This document shows positions 51,681 to 60,915 of a stretch of DNA of 64,000 bases, one piece after another. Source of the DNA: Hyphomicrobiales bacterium. GTDB lineage: Bacteria > Pseudomonadota > Alphaproteobacteria > Rhizobiales > CAJQND01. A program made the translations under genes and the position numbers. The notes under the pieces were generated by a model. The model ran no database searches, was not told the DNA's origin, and saw nothing but the letters and a program-made list of their open reading frames with translations. The DNA lies in assembly GCA_028285595.1 (NCBI GenBank), contig JANQOW010000160.1, positions 23,107 through 87,106 on the forward strand. Reading direction: 5' to 3'. Every line of letters begins with the position of its first letter. The stretch's first letter is position 1.

Positions 51681-52414
51681 TCGTGCGCGCCCTGATAACC
51701 TTCGCGGGCCTCTGCCTGTTTTGGCAAGGCCTGGTGAGCGTCTTCCAGATGCCTCCCTTTATTCTGCCCGGCCCGGGTGCGGTGTTTGAAACGCTTGTCT
51801 CCTCCCCTGCTCTGTTCCTGAAACACGCAACCATCACCGCCATTGAGATCGTTCTGGCGTTGCTCATTGGTCTTGCGGCCGGCTTTGCAACGGGCGTCCT
51901 CATTTGGCAGTCCGCCCGCGCTGAGCGCTGGATCTGGCCATTGCTTTTGGCGAGCCAGGCAATCCCGGTGTTCGCCATCGCGCCGCTCTTGGTGATCTGG
52001 CTGGGCTATGGCCTTGCCTCCAAAGTCACCATGGCCGTGTTGATCGTGTTTTTCCCGGTCACGGTTGCCGTGGTGGAGGGTCTTCGCAGAATCGGCCCGT
52101 ACTGGCCGGAGCAAGCCAAGCTGATGGGCGCCAAGCCGTGGCCCTTTTTCTGGCTGGTTCAGTTGCCCTCCAGTCTGGGGACCATCGGGGTGGGGGCACG
52201 CATTGCGGCGGCCACAGCGCCCATTGGTGCCATCGTTGGCGAATGGGTCGGCGCCAGCGGCGGGCTCGGTTACCTCATGCTCCACGCGAACGCCCGCATG
52301 CAAATTCCCACCGTGTTCGCCGCCCTGTTCTGTTTGCTTGTGTTCACCCTCTGCCTCTATGGCCTGGTGAACTTTACCACCCGAAAACTCTTGTTCTGGA
52401 CCGAAGAAAGGTAA
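51677..52414 (+). CDS. thiX: ABC transporter permease ThiX
   Basis: 245 residues with about six helices. The binding-protein-dependent transport loop is EQAKLMGAKPWPFFWLVQLP (E-A-A-x3-G-x9-I-x-L-P type), the contact site for the ATPase. The N-terminal helix is ALITFAGLCLFWQGLVSVFQ. The gene is coupled to thiZ (ATGA) and precedes thiY by 9 bases. Confidence 0.9.
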   Translation: MIVRALITFAGLCLFWQGLVSVFQMPPFILPGPGAVFETLVSSPALFLKHATITAIEIVLALLIGLAAGFATGVLIWQSARAERWIWPLLLASQAIPVFAIAPLLVIWLGYGLASKVTMAVLIVFFPVTVAVVEGLRRIGPYWPEQAKLMGAKPWPFFWLVQLPSSLGTIGVGARIAAATAPIGAIVGEWVGASGGLGYLMLHANARMQIPTVFAALFCLLVFTLCLYGLVNFTTRKLLFWTEER

Positions 52415-52423
52415 CTGACGAAA

Positions 52424-53374
52424 ATGATGACATATGCAAAGACGCTGGCAGCCGGCCTCTTGGCCAGCCTTTTGGTTGCCGCCCCAGCCACGGCGGCTGA
52501 AAAGCTCAAGCTTGCGCTTGACTGGTTCGTCAATCCCGACCACGCGACCTTGGTTGTGGCCAGAGACAAAGGCTATTTCGAAAAGGTCGGGCTCGATGTG
52601 GACCTGGTGGCACCGGCCGACCCGAACGATCCGCCCAAGCTGGTTGCCGCGGGCAAGTTTGACCTCGCCGTCTCCTATCAACCTCAGCTCCACCTCCAGG
52701 TGGCCGAAGGTCTGCCTCTGCGCCGCATCGCAACCTTGGTGGCAACACCCCTCAACACGCTTGTGGTGCTGGACGATGGCCCCATCAAATCCCTCAAAGA
52801 TCTCAAGGGGCAGAAGGTTGGCTTCTCCGTTGGCGGCTTTGAGGACGCCATTTTGGGGATCATGCTGGAAGGGGTTGGGTTGTCACTGAAAGATGTGGAA
52901 CTGATCAACGTCAACTTCTCGCTCTCGCCCTCCATCATCAGCGGCCAGGTGGCCGGCGTGATCGGCGCGTTCCGGAATTTTGAGCTGAACCAGATGGACA
53001 TTGTGAACAAGCCCGGACGGGCGTTCTATCCGGAAGAACATGGCGTTCCCGCATATGACGAACTGATCGTCATCGCCAACTCCGAAAAGCTGGATGACCC
53101 GCGGCTGCCCAAGTTTCTGGATGCCCTGGAGCAAGCCACGGTTTACCTGATGAACCATCCCAAGGAGAGCTGGGAGCTGTTCATAAAGGCCTACCCGGAC
53201 CTCAACGACGAGCTTAACAAGCGGGCTTGGGCAGATACGCTGCGCCGCTTTGCCAAACGGCCCCGCGCGCTTGATGTGACCCGCTACAACCGCTTTGCAA
53301 AGTTCCTGGCCGAGCGCGGTTTGATGAAGTCGCCTGGGCCTGCGGCTGACTATGCTGTCGTGATCGAAGAGTAG
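52424..53374 (+). CDS. thiY: periplasmic binding protein ThiY (NMT1/THI5-like)
   Basis: 316 residues. Signal peptide (MMTYAKTLAAGLLASLLVAA, cleavage after ATAAE-) leads into an NMT1-type lobe: LALDWFVNPDHATLVVARDK, GLDVDLVAPADPNDPPKL and SYQPQLHLQVAEGLP. This is the class that binds formylaminopyrimidine and hydroxymethylpyrimidine in ThiXYZ systems. The last gene of the operon; a strong hairpin follows at 53400. Confidence 0.9.
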   Translation: MMTYAKTLAAGLLASLLVAAPATAAEKLKLALDWFVNPDHATLVVARDKGYFEKVGLDVDLVAPADPNDPPKLVAAGKFDLAVSYQPQLHLQVAEGLPLRRIATLVATPLNTLVVLDDGPIKSLKDLKGQKVGFSVGGFEDAILGIMLEGVGLSLKDVELINVNFSLSPSIISGQVAGVIGAFRNFELNQMDIVNKPGRAFYPEEHGVPAYDELIVIANSEKLDDPRLPKFLDALEQATVYLMNHPKESWELFIKAYPDLNDELNKRAWADTLRRFAKRPRALDVTRYNRFAKFLAERGLMKSPGPAADYAVVIEE

Positions 53375-53399
53375 CCTGCTGAGGCAACGGCAAATGGAC

Positions 53400-53431
53400 G
53401 CAAGCGGTTTGATCATCATCAAACTGCTTGC
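53400..53431 (+). terminator. hairpin after thiY
   Basis: GCAAGCGGTTTGAT pairs with ATCAAACTGCTTGC (13 Watson-Crick pairs and one G-T), loop CATC, 26 bases past the thiY stop. No T run follows, so it may be an RNA-stabilising stem or a weak terminator. Confidence 0.55.
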
Positions 53432-53500
53432 GGCGGCCTGTGCGCTAAGTGTATGTGAGATGCTTCTCTTGAAGCACCAGTGCAGCTATAGTTTAGCGCA

Positions 53501-54373
53501 ATGTCGGCCGATGCCGAGACCGCGCCCTTGAAACTGAAACGGAACGATCCTGTGAGCGCCGCATCTGAAGTTCAACCTGCCGGGCTTTTCGAACGCCTTA
53601 AGCAGGCGCGGAAAAAATGGGTTAAGCGCAACGGTAAGCGTCTTATCCGGCGCTTGCGCGATTTTCTGGCGAGCCAATCTCTGGTGAGCAATGATCCGGT
53701 GATCGATCACACGCAGTTTCCCGCGCTCGAGCCGTTCAGCGAGCATTGGGAAGAAATCCGGGACGAGGTGAAGGAGATCCTGAAGCACCGCGAACTGGTG
53801 CCCGGGTTTGAGGACGTCTCCCCGGACCAAACGCGGATCGCAAAAGACAAGAATTGGCGGACCTTCATTCTTTATGGCTTTGGCACGAAGATGGAGAAGA
53901 ACTGTGCGCAAGCCCCTGTGACCACCCGCCTTCTGGAACAGGTGCCGAACCTGCAAACCGCATGGTTCTCCATTATGGCGCCGCGCTACCACGTGGCCGC
54001 ACATCGTGGCGTCACGAAGAGCATATTGCGCGCCCATCTCGGGTTGCTGATCCCAAAAGACGCCGAAAGCTGCCGCTTGCGCGTAGACACGGAAATCTGC
54101 GTCTGGCGCGAGGGCGAGGTCTTCGTCTTCGACGACACCTATGAACATGAGGTTTGGAACGACACGGACGAGGAGCGCGTCATCTTGTTGTTCGACTTTG
54201 ACCGTCCCATGCGCTTCTGGGGACGCATGCTCAATGCCGTGTTTGTGCGGGCGCTGAAGTTCACCTCCTACTACCAGGTGCCCCGCAAGAACATGGAGAA
54301 TTACGAGGACCAGTTCGAAGCTGCAACCCGCCAGGCCGACCAGATGCTGGAAGCCATGAGCGAGAAGCGCTGA
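53501..54373 (+). CDS. aspartyl/asparaginyl beta-hydroxylase (AspH/LpxO-like)
   Basis: 290 residues. The iron ligands are H168 in HRGVTKSILRAHLGL and H216 in FDDTYEHEVWN; the family has only two histidines and no Asp ligand. An N-terminal basic linker (KKWVKRNGKRLIRRLRDFL) precedes the catalytic domain. Family members hydroxylate lipid A acyl chains (LpxO) or Asp/Asn residues; the C-terminal basic and aromatic part might touch the membrane. The substrate cannot be chosen from sequence. Confidence 0.85.
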   Translation: MSADAETAPLKLKRNDPVSAASEVQPAGLFERLKQARKKWVKRNGKRLIRRLRDFLASQSLVSNDPVIDHTQFPALEPFSEHWEEIRDEVKEILKHRELVPGFEDVSPDQTRIAKDKNWRTFILYGFGTKMEKNCAQAPVTTRLLEQVPNLQTAWFSIMAPRYHVAAHRGVTKSILRAHLGLLIPKDAESCRLRVDTEICVWREGEVFVFDDTYEHEVWNDTDEERVILLFDFDRPMRFWGRMLNAVFVRALKFTSYYQVPRKNMENYEDQFEAATRQADQMLEAMSEKR

Positions 54374-54527
54374 CGGGCGCCGTTCCTCCGGTTATCCTGT
54401 GCCATTAAGCACACAGTGCCTCTCAAAAGCTGGTTATAAGTAAACCTTTTAGTGGCGCTATCATTGTGTTGCCCTTCGGGTGTGGTGTACAGTTTCTCGC
54501 GTAAAAGTGCGGCGGAGTTGCGTTGAA

Positions 54528-55052
54528 ATGCGTGCATGTTTTTTGTGGGCGGCGGCGGCCGTCCTTTGGTCCTTTTTGATCGGACCTGCCACAGCTCAAG
54601 ATAAGACTGCGACCCAACAAAGCGCTGAGAAGTTTTGCGCGGCGGAGTATGGCGATCGCCTGCTTGGGGTCACGATGGAAGGGGAAAACGGGTTCTCCTG
54701 CCGGTTCGCCGCTGTGGAAAAGATAACCACCTACCAGATCGAACCTTCTGAGCCTGAGCCCAAATGGGACTTGGACGAAGAAGCAGAAGCCGCTCTGCCC
54801 AGTGAAGTTGCCCCTGCCCCGCCGGCCGCCAAGCCGAAGACGTTGAAGAAGAAGAGAGCCAAGCTGCGCAAGAAGAAGCGCAGCTACAAGCGCGCCAAGG
54901 TTCGCAACAAGAAACGCCATAGCCGTAAGAAAGCAACACGCACAAAGCGACACGATCCCGTGGCGGCATGGGTGCAACGCGTGAAAAAAGAAACGAGCAA
55001 AAAACGCGCTGAAATGAGACGTAGGCTCAAGAAAGCCGGCTTCAACTTCTAA
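54528..55052 (+). CDS. secreted Lys/Arg-rich protein
   Basis: 174 residues from ATG 54528 (RBS GGCGGAG). A signal peptide (LWAAAAVLWSFLIGPATAQ) is followed by a small domain with two Cys (KFCAAEY and FSCRFA), an acidic Pro/Glu stretch and then a strongly basic tail of about 80 residues, composed of K-K-K-R, R-K-K-K-R and K-R-H-S-R-K-K clusters. Such a tail suggests binding to nucleic acid, polyphosphate, lipopolysaccharide or another polyanion in the envelope. The family is not recognised. Confidence 0.6.
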   Translation: MRACFLWAAAAVLWSFLIGPATAQDKTATQQSAEKFCAAEYGDRLLGVTMEGENGFSCRFAAVEKITTYQIEPSEPEPKWDLDEEAEAALPSEVAPAPPAAKPKTLKKKRAKLRKKKRSYKRAKVRNKKRHSRKKATRTKRHDPVAAWVQRVKKETSKKRAEMRRRLKKAGFNF

Positions 55053-55198
55053 AAACAGGCCCCATCGCGGGCCAAACCGCCCCTTGTGCCTTGCTTTACC
55101 AGACTCAGTTTTTCTGCAAAGCACACACGTGCACAAATCTTAATCAGTCTGTGAATGTATAGTGATCTTTAACTCTAGCGCGCATTGTTGATTGCTTT

Positions 55199-55213
55199 AT
55201 GAACTATGTTCAT
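55199..55213. promoter_or_regulatory. inverted repeat upstream of the LplT-PlsC-AAS gene
   Basis: ATGAAC-TAT-GTTCAT, a 6-bp inverted repeat with a 3-base spacer, ends 34 bases before the ATG at 55248. It could be an operator. No regulator is adjacent. Confidence 0.3.
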
Positions 55214-55247
55214 ATAAATCTATCTCACACGCTCAGGAGATGTGATC

Positions 55248-58200
55248 ATGGCAACACATAATCAGTTTTCGCTTTTCGGCCAGAAGCGGTTTGGTCCGTT
55301 GTTTGTCACCCAGGCGCTGGGCGCGTTCAACGACAACGCGTTCAAGCAGGCCATGGTCATTCTGATCACCTTCGTGCTGGCCGAACAACAGGGCCTTAAG
55401 GCTGCGGTTTGGATCAACCTCGCCGCAGGCCTGTTCATTCTGCCGTTTTTCCTGTTCTCCGCGCTGGCCGGTCAGATTGCAGACCGCTTTGACAAGGCCA
55501 TGCTGGCGCGCCGGATCAAGCTCATTGAAATCGCCATCATGGCCCTGGCGGCCATCGGCTTTGTGCTGCAAAGCCCTACGTTCCTGTTGGCCGTGCTGTT
55601 TCTCATGGGCACCCAATCCACCTTCTTCGGGCCCATTAAGTACGGAATTCTGCCTCAGCACCTGGACGGCAGCGAGTTGGTGGCCGGCAATGCGCTGATT
55701 GAAAGTGGCACTTTGATAGCGATCCTGCTCGGAACGCTGTTCGGCGGCCTGCTGATCACCACCGATTCAGGATCGGTTGTGGTCTCGATATCGGTGATTG
55801 GACTGGCTGTGGCCGGGTGGCTCGCCAGCCGTGGCATACCGGAGGCCCCTGCCCCGGCGCCGGATCTGGTGATCAACCGCAACATCTTCACCGCCACCGC
55901 GGAGATGATTCAAAGTTCGGCTGAGAACCGCAATCTGTTTCTGTGCATCCTCGGCCTTTCCTGGTTTTGGCTTATCGGGGCGGTCTTTCTGACCCAGCTG
56001 CCGGCCTTCACCAAAGACTATCTGGGCGCAGATGAAACCGTAGCGAACCTCTTCATTGCGGTGTTCACCGTCGGTGTGGCCGCGGGCGCGCTCTTGAACA
56101 ACCGTCTGCTGCGCGGCGAAATCGCGGCCCGTTATGTGCCGATTGCCGGGCTCGGTATCTCCGTCTTCGGCATAGACTTTGCGCTTTCGGCCGGATTTGA
56201 CAAGGTGGACAGTACAGTCGCCCTCACAGGCATCGGCGCCTTTCTCTCCGACCTCAGCAATTGGCGCGTGATTGTGGATCTGTTTGTGCTGGCGGTGTGC
56301 GGCGGGCTGTTTTCCGTGCCGCTCTATGCCCTGATGCAGCATCTGTCCGAGCCCCAGGAAGTGTCGCGCAACATTGCCGCCAACAACGTGGTCAATGCCG
56401 CTTTCATGGCCTCCTCCGCTCTGATTGCTGCCGTTCTCCTTGGAAATGGCTGGTCAATTCCGGCGATCTTGCTGATCGTGGCGATCGCGAACTTCTTTGT
56501 CTCGCTTTATATCTGCAAGCTGCTGCCACGCGACGTGCTGAAGATCATCGCCCGCTTCTTTTTCCGCTTGATTTATCGGGTGGAGGTGCAGGGTTGGGAG
56601 AACTACACCGCGGCCGGCGACAGAGCGGTGATCGTTGCCAACCATACCTCCTTTCTGGATGGCCCCCTGCTTGCCGCCTTCCTTCCCGACACCCCAAGCT
56701 TTGCCATCAACACGCAGCAGGCTGAGCGCCCGTTCGTAAAGCCCTTCCTCTCCCTGCTCAATCTCCTGCCGATTGATCCGCGCAACCCCATGGCCATGAA
56801 AACGCTGGTGCGTGAGGTTCAAGAGGGGCGCAAGTGCATGATCTTTCCTGAGGGCCGAATTACGGTGACCGGAGCGCTCATGAAGGTCTATGACGGCCCG
56901 GCAACGGTCGCCAACATGGCTGACGCCCCGCTGCTGCCAATCAGGATTTCCGGTGCGGAGTTCTCCACATTCTCCCGGTTAAAAGGCATCGTGCGACTGC
57001 GCTGGTTCCCGAAAATCACAATCACCGTCCTGGAACCCGTCAATGTGACGGCACCGGAGGGTGTGCGCGGCGCGGCCCTCAGGGCCCGGTTGAGTTCACA
57101 GCTTTACGACATCATGTCGGCCATGATGTTTGAAACCTCCAACACGAAGCAAACTCTGTTCTCCGCGCTGTTGGATGCGCGCTCAATTCACGGCGGTAAG
57201 ACGCACGTGCTTGAAGACATCAAGTTTGAGCCCATGACCTACGACCGGCTCGTCACGGGCAGCTTCGTGCTGGGCAAGAAGCTTGCCCTGGCCACGCCCG
57301 GTGAAAGCCATGTGGCACTGTTGCTGCCCAATGCGGCCGGTGCCGTGGCGGCGCTCTTTGGCCTGCATGCTTACGGCCGCGTTCCAGCGATGCTGAACTT
57401 TTCTGCCGGCTCAAAGAACATGCTCGCAGCCTGTACAGCCGCCCAGATCAAGACCGTGATCACCTCTCGGGTGTTCATCGAAGCGGGCAACCTTGAGGAG
57501 GACCTTGAGGCCCTGTCGGCTCAGGTCAAAGTGATCTACCTGGAGGATGTGCGCGATGAGGTTGGCATCGGCGCCAAACTGGCCGGCCTCTTGAAGGCAA
57601 AGGTCGCACGCTTTGCATATTCACGAACGGCGAAAGGGGCAAAGCCCACCGACGCGGCCGTTGTCCTCTTCACGTCAGGCTCAGAAGGCGTGCCCAAGGG
57701 GGTCGTGCTCAGCCATGACAATATCAATGCCAACCGTCACCAGATTTCCGCGCGCATCGATTTTTCTCCAAATGATACGGTGTTCAACGCCTTGCCCGTA
57801 TTCCACGCGTTCGGCCTCACCGGCGGCCTGATTCTTCCGCTTATGGCCGGGGTGAAGATCTTCCTTTATCCTTCGCCGCTGCACTACAAGGTGGTCCCGG
57901 AGCTCATCTACGACACCAATGCCACCGTGATGTTCGGAACGGACACGTTCCTTGCCGGCTATGCGCGCTCTGCCAACCCATATGACTTCTACTCCATGCG
58001 CTATGTGGTGGCGGGAGCTGAGAAAGTGAAAGACGAGACCCGCAAGGTCTGGATGGAGCGCTTCGGCCTGCGCATCCTGGAGGGCTATGGGGCAACGGAA
58101 ACCGCGCCCGTATTGGCCGTCAACACACCCATGCACCATAAGGCCGGCACGGTGGGCCGCCTGCTTCCGGCGATCAAACATCGCCTGGAGGCGATCGAGG

Positions 58201-58679
58201 GCATTGATGAAGGCGGCAAGCTGATTGTTTCAGGCCCCAACGTCATGACCGGTTATTTGCGGGTGGAAAATCCCGGTGTGTTGGAGCCCGCCCCCGACGG
58301 CTGGTACGACACAGGCGATATTGTGTCCATCGATGAGGACGGGTTCGTGCGCATTCTTGGCCGGGCCAAGAGGTTTGCGAAGATTGCCGGCGAAATGGTC
58401 TCACTCACGGCCGTTGAAACGGAGATTGCCAAGGCTTGGCCGGACAATGCGCATGCGGTTGTCTCCATCCCCGATGCCAAGAAGGGCGAAGCTCTCGTGC
58501 TCTTGACCGACCGGCCTGAGCTGGACCGCAAAGACCTGCAAGCCATGGGCAAACAGGCCGGCATGGCCGAACTCTGGGTCCCCCGTCAGGTGCTCAGTGT
58601 TGAGCAAGTACCATTACTGGGCACCGGCAAAACGGACTATGTCACCGCAAAGGATTTGGCGTTAGAGGCCTTCGGCTAA
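55248..58679 (+). CDS. aas: fused lysophospholipid transporter-acyltransferase-acyl-ACP synthetase
   Basis: 1143 residues from ATG 55248 (AGGAGA 7 bases upstream; a GTG two codons earlier is also in frame). Domain order: MFS LplT-like transporter (about residues 1-430), PlsC acyltransferase with NHTSFLDG at 465 and FPEGRIT at 533, and AMP-binding acyl-ACP synthetase with FTSGSEGVPKGVVLSHDN at 808 and GYGATETAPVLAV, DTGDIVSIDEDGFVRILGRA later. It imports lysophospholipids, activates fatty acids and re-acylates them, repairing membrane lipids. In E. coli LplT and Aas are separate proteins. Confidence 0.93.
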   Translation: MATHNQFSLFGQKRFGPLFVTQALGAFNDNAFKQAMVILITFVLAEQQGLKAAVWINLAAGLFILPFFLFSALAGQIADRFDKAMLARRIKLIEIAIMALAAIGFVLQSPTFLLAVLFLMGTQSTFFGPIKYGILPQHLDGSELVAGNALIESGTLIAILLGTLFGGLLITTDSGSVVVSISVIGLAVAGWLASRGIPEAPAPAPDLVINRNIFTATAEMIQSSAENRNLFLCILGLSWFWLIGAVFLTQLPAFTKDYLGADETVANLFIAVFTVGVAAGALLNNRLLRGEIAARYVPIAGLGISVFGIDFALSAGFDKVDSTVALTGIGAFLSDLSNWRVIVDLFVLAVCGGLFSVPLYALMQHLSEPQEVSRNIAANNVVNAAFMASSALIAAVLLGNGWSIPAILLIVAIANFFVSLYICKLLPRDVLKIIARFFFRLIYRVEVQGWENYTAAGDRAVIVANHTSFLDGPLLAAFLPDTPSFAINTQQAERPFVKPFLSLLNLLPIDPRNPMAMKTLVREVQEGRKCMIFPEGRITVTGALMKVYDGPATVANMADAPLLPIRISGAEFSTFSRLKGIVRLRWFPKITITVLEPVNVTAPEGVRGAALRARLSSQLYDIMSAMMFETSNTKQTLFSALLDARSIHGGKTHVLEDIKFEPMTYDRLVTGSFVLGKKLALATPGESHVALLLPNAAGAVAALFGLHAYGRVPAMLNFSAGSKNMLAACTAAQIKTVITSRVFIEAGNLEEDLEALSAQVKVIYLEDVRDEVGIGAKLAGLLKAKVARFAYSRTAKGAKPTDAAVVLFTSGSEGVPKGVVLSHDNINANRHQISARIDFSPNDTVFNALPVFHAFGLTGGLILPLMAGVKIFLYPSPLHYKVVPELIYDTNATVMFGTDTFLAGYARSANPYDFYSMRYVVAGAEKVKDETRKVWMERFGLRILEGYGATETAPVLAVNTPMHHKAGTVGRLLPAIKHRLEAIEGIDEGGKLIVSGPNVMTGYLRVENPGVLEPAPDGWYDTGDIVSIDEDGFVRILGRAKRFAKIAGEMVSLTAVETEIAKAWPDNAHAVVSIPDAKKGEALVLLTDRPELDRKDLQAMGKQAGMAELWVPRQVLSVEQVPLLGTGKTDYVTAKDLALEAFG

Positions 58680-58684
58680 GGCAC

Positions 58685-59293
58685 TCAGGCAAGGCTTTTG
58701 CGCATGTCGGTTGAGGCCTTGAACGAGAACAGGCGCCCGAGCAGACCCGTCCCCGTGGTCCGGCGGGCCTCAAACCCGAAGCGCTCATAAAGGCGCTTGG
58801 CGCCGGGGTTGGTGTCCACAACATCCAGCCGGATGCTCGTCTTGCCGAGATCACGGGCATGCGCCTCTATCGCCCGCAACAGGCGCGTGCCAATCCCGCG
58901 CCCGCGCACCGATGGGCTGACCGCAATGCCGTCCATAAGCAACACGTCAGGGCTTTCGGCGCGCTCAAGCAGGAGCAAACCGGCAATCCGCATGAGGCCC
59001 GAAAGGCCATACTCGGCAAAGAAACGGCCAAACTCCGGCTCATAGAGCCCTTTGCCGTCCACTTTGAATCCGGCAAGGCCCACCACCTGATTTCCGTCTA
59101 GGGCAAGGAAGGCCCGGTCTGGCGCAAGGCTGGTGGCAAGGAACCGGGCCGCCCGCTCTTGATCGCCCAGGAACGGGGCCAGCTTCTCGCGGAATGCTTC
59201 GCAGTAAAGAGCGGTCGCCGCGGCAACGTGTTCTTCAGGAACACCGAGATGAATGGTGATGTCATGGCTCATGGGAAAGATATGGTCCGCCAT
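58685..59293 (-). CDS. GNAT-family acetyltransferase
   Basis: 202 residues. The acetyl-CoA loop is VSPSVRGRGIGTRLLRAIEA (R/Q-x-x-G-x-G/A) and the C-terminal VDTNPGAKRLYERFGFEARR is typical of N-acyltransferases. Substrate unknown; many accept amines or amino acids. A start at 59272 (MSHDITIHLG) is also possible. Convergent with the LplT-PlsC-AAS gene, 5 bases away; precedes the MocA-like gene's operon end. Confidence 0.83.
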   Translation of the reverse strand: MADHIFPMSHDITIHLGVPEEHVAAATALYCEAFREKLAPFLGDQERAARFLATSLAPDRAFLALDGNQVVGLAGFKVDGKGLYEPEFGRFFAEYGLSGLMRIAGLLLLERAESPDVLLMDGIAVSPSVRGRGIGTRLLRAIEAHARDLGKTSIRLDVVDTNPGAKRLYERFGFEARRTTGTGLLGRLFSFKASTDMRKSLA

Positions 59294-59309
59294 AAGTCCA
59301 AATGAAAGA

Positions 59310-60365
59310 TCAAGCTGCTGCGCCGGGTGTCACTTCAACCGGTACCCCGTCATCTGCAGATTGCTTGATTGCTGCAATTACCTGCAACGATCTCAGTCCA
59401 TCGGTTCCTGACACCAGCGGCGTGGCCTTGCCCCGAATGACCTGACAAAAGTGGCTTATCTGAGCGTCCAAAGGATCGGCCTTCGAAATGTCTGCGCGGC
59501 TCTGCCCGATGGGTTCCCACCAACTGCGCACGCCGTCTTGAGCCCAGCTTCTCAGCCCCGGCAGCTCCAAAGACCCATGTGTGCCGCCGATGAAGTAGCA
59601 GTTTTGCTGAGTTTCAGGATAGGCCGGATTCTCCGCTGCAGTCAGCTCCCAACTCCAGGGCGCAACAATCGTGTCAGACACACTCAAGGTCCCCAAAGCC
59701 CCGCCGGCGAAGCGCAGGATGATCGCGCTTGTGTCTTCAACCTCATGGCCGCGAACCGCACTGGCCTGGAAGGCTTCCACGGCTGTGATTTCTCCCACCA
59801 GATGGCGCATGAGATCGACATCATGGATCAGGTTGATGAACACAGGACCGGCGCCCTTTTGCGTGCGCCACTTTGTGTCGAAATAGTCGTCGGGCTTGTA
59901 AAGCCAACACAGTCCGTTGACCGCCACGATCTCACCGAGCGCGCCGCTGGAGATCTTTTCCTTCGCTGCCTGAATAATGGGATTGTGACGGCGATGATGA
60001 CCCACCAGAAGAGGCACCTCGCCGGCTTCGGCCTCGGCCACGAGTTCCCCCGCGGAGGTCGCATCATCGGCCAGCGGCTTTTCGATCAACACCGGAATGC
60101 GAGCCCGCAAGAGGTCCAGACCTTGGGGCAAATGCAATGCGTTGGGCGTTGCGATGATGGCACCATTAGGGCGCTCCGCGGCAAGCATATCGCTAAGCTC
60201 TGCATACCAGGGATACCCGCCCTCTTCGGCAAACTGTCGGGCCGCCTCAGATGGATCAACGATGGCCGCGACCGCGGCGTCTTGCGATCTTGCGATGGCG
60301 TCAACATGGCGTTGCCCCACCAGCCCGGCCCCAACCACGGAAAGCCTCACTGGGGCCACCGTCAC
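59310..60365 (-). CDS. Gfo/Idh/MocA-family oxidoreductase
   Basis: 351 residues from GTG 60365. The NAD(P) motif is LSVVGAGLVGQRHVDAIARS; the EKPLADD segment is the conserved catalytic lysine motif of this family, and INLIHDVDLMRHLVGE carries the active-site His/Asp. It oxidises or reduces a sugar or polyol (inositol-like). It lies 16 bases upstream of the GNAT gene and follows the phasin on the same strand. No sugar transport gene is close. Confidence 0.85.
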   Translation of the reverse strand: MTVAPVRLSVVGAGLVGQRHVDAIARSQDAAVAAIVDPSEAARQFAEEGGYPWYAELSDMLAAERPNGAIIATPNALHLPQGLDLLRARIPVLIEKPLADDATSAGELVAEAEAGEVPLLVGHHRRHNPIIQAAKEKISSGALGEIVAVNGLCWLYKPDDYFDTKWRTQKGAGPVFINLIHDVDLMRHLVGEITAVEAFQASAVRGHEVEDTSAIILRFAGGALGTLSVSDTIVAPWSWELTAAENPAYPETQQNCYFIGGTHGSLELPGLRSWAQDGVRSWWEPIGQSRADISKADPLDAQISHFCQVIRGKATPLVSGTDGLRSLQVIAAIKQSADDGVPVEVTPGAAA

Positions 60366-60369
60366 GCCT

Positions 60370-60831
60370 TCAGATCCGGCCCAGATCCTTTATGGCCCGT
60401 TCCACGCGGTCTTGGATCGAAGAGAAGGCTTCTTCATTCGCCCGCCGGGTCGTGTCGGCAAGCTCGGTCATGATGGCGAGCGACTTCTCGACCGCCGCGC
60501 CATAGATCTCCGCCTGCTTTTGCGCAATCTCCTCCGGCGGGGCCGAGCCCAGAGTTTTGATCTGCTCGGCAGCTCCCTTCATCAACTCGTTGAACACGGC
60601 AACTTGCTTTTCGTAGAAATCTTTGTTTGCCGCCGCGGCCGCCTTGTTGGCAGCTTGCACCGCCTCGAAATTCCGCCGGTTGCTTTCCATGATGCCGGCA
60701 AAATCCAGACCTTTCGGCTTCTGGGGTTCAAACGCGGCCATCATGTTTCTGGGATCAAACATTTTGGCAACGCTGTCCGGGTCGAACATTCTCATCATGT
60801 CGTTGAAATCAAATGGCGATCTAAAGGTCAT
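60370..60831 (-). CDS. phasin family protein
   Basis: 153 residues from ATG 60831, with AAGGAG 6 bases upstream. The core ESNRRNFEAVQAANKAAAAA, then EKQVAVFNELMKGAAEQIKT is the amphipathic helix repeat of phasins, which coat polyhydroxyalkanoate granules and regulate their size. It is proteobacterial and supports PHA storage in this organism. No PHA synthase is in the window. Confidence 0.85.
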   Translation of the reverse strand: MTFRSPFDFNDMMRMFDPDSVAKMFDPRNMMAAFEPQKPKGLDFAGIMESNRRNFEAVQAANKAAAAANKDFYEKQVAVFNELMKGAAEQIKTLGSAPPEEIAQKQAEIYGAAVEKSLAIMTELADTTRRANEEAFSSIQDRVERAIKDLGRI

Positions 60832-60915
60832 AAGGAGCTCCTTGGGCATCCGATCACGACGGGATGCGTGCGTGATTCGGTGCTTCTACAGCATAGAACG
60901 AGTAACGCAGGTGCT

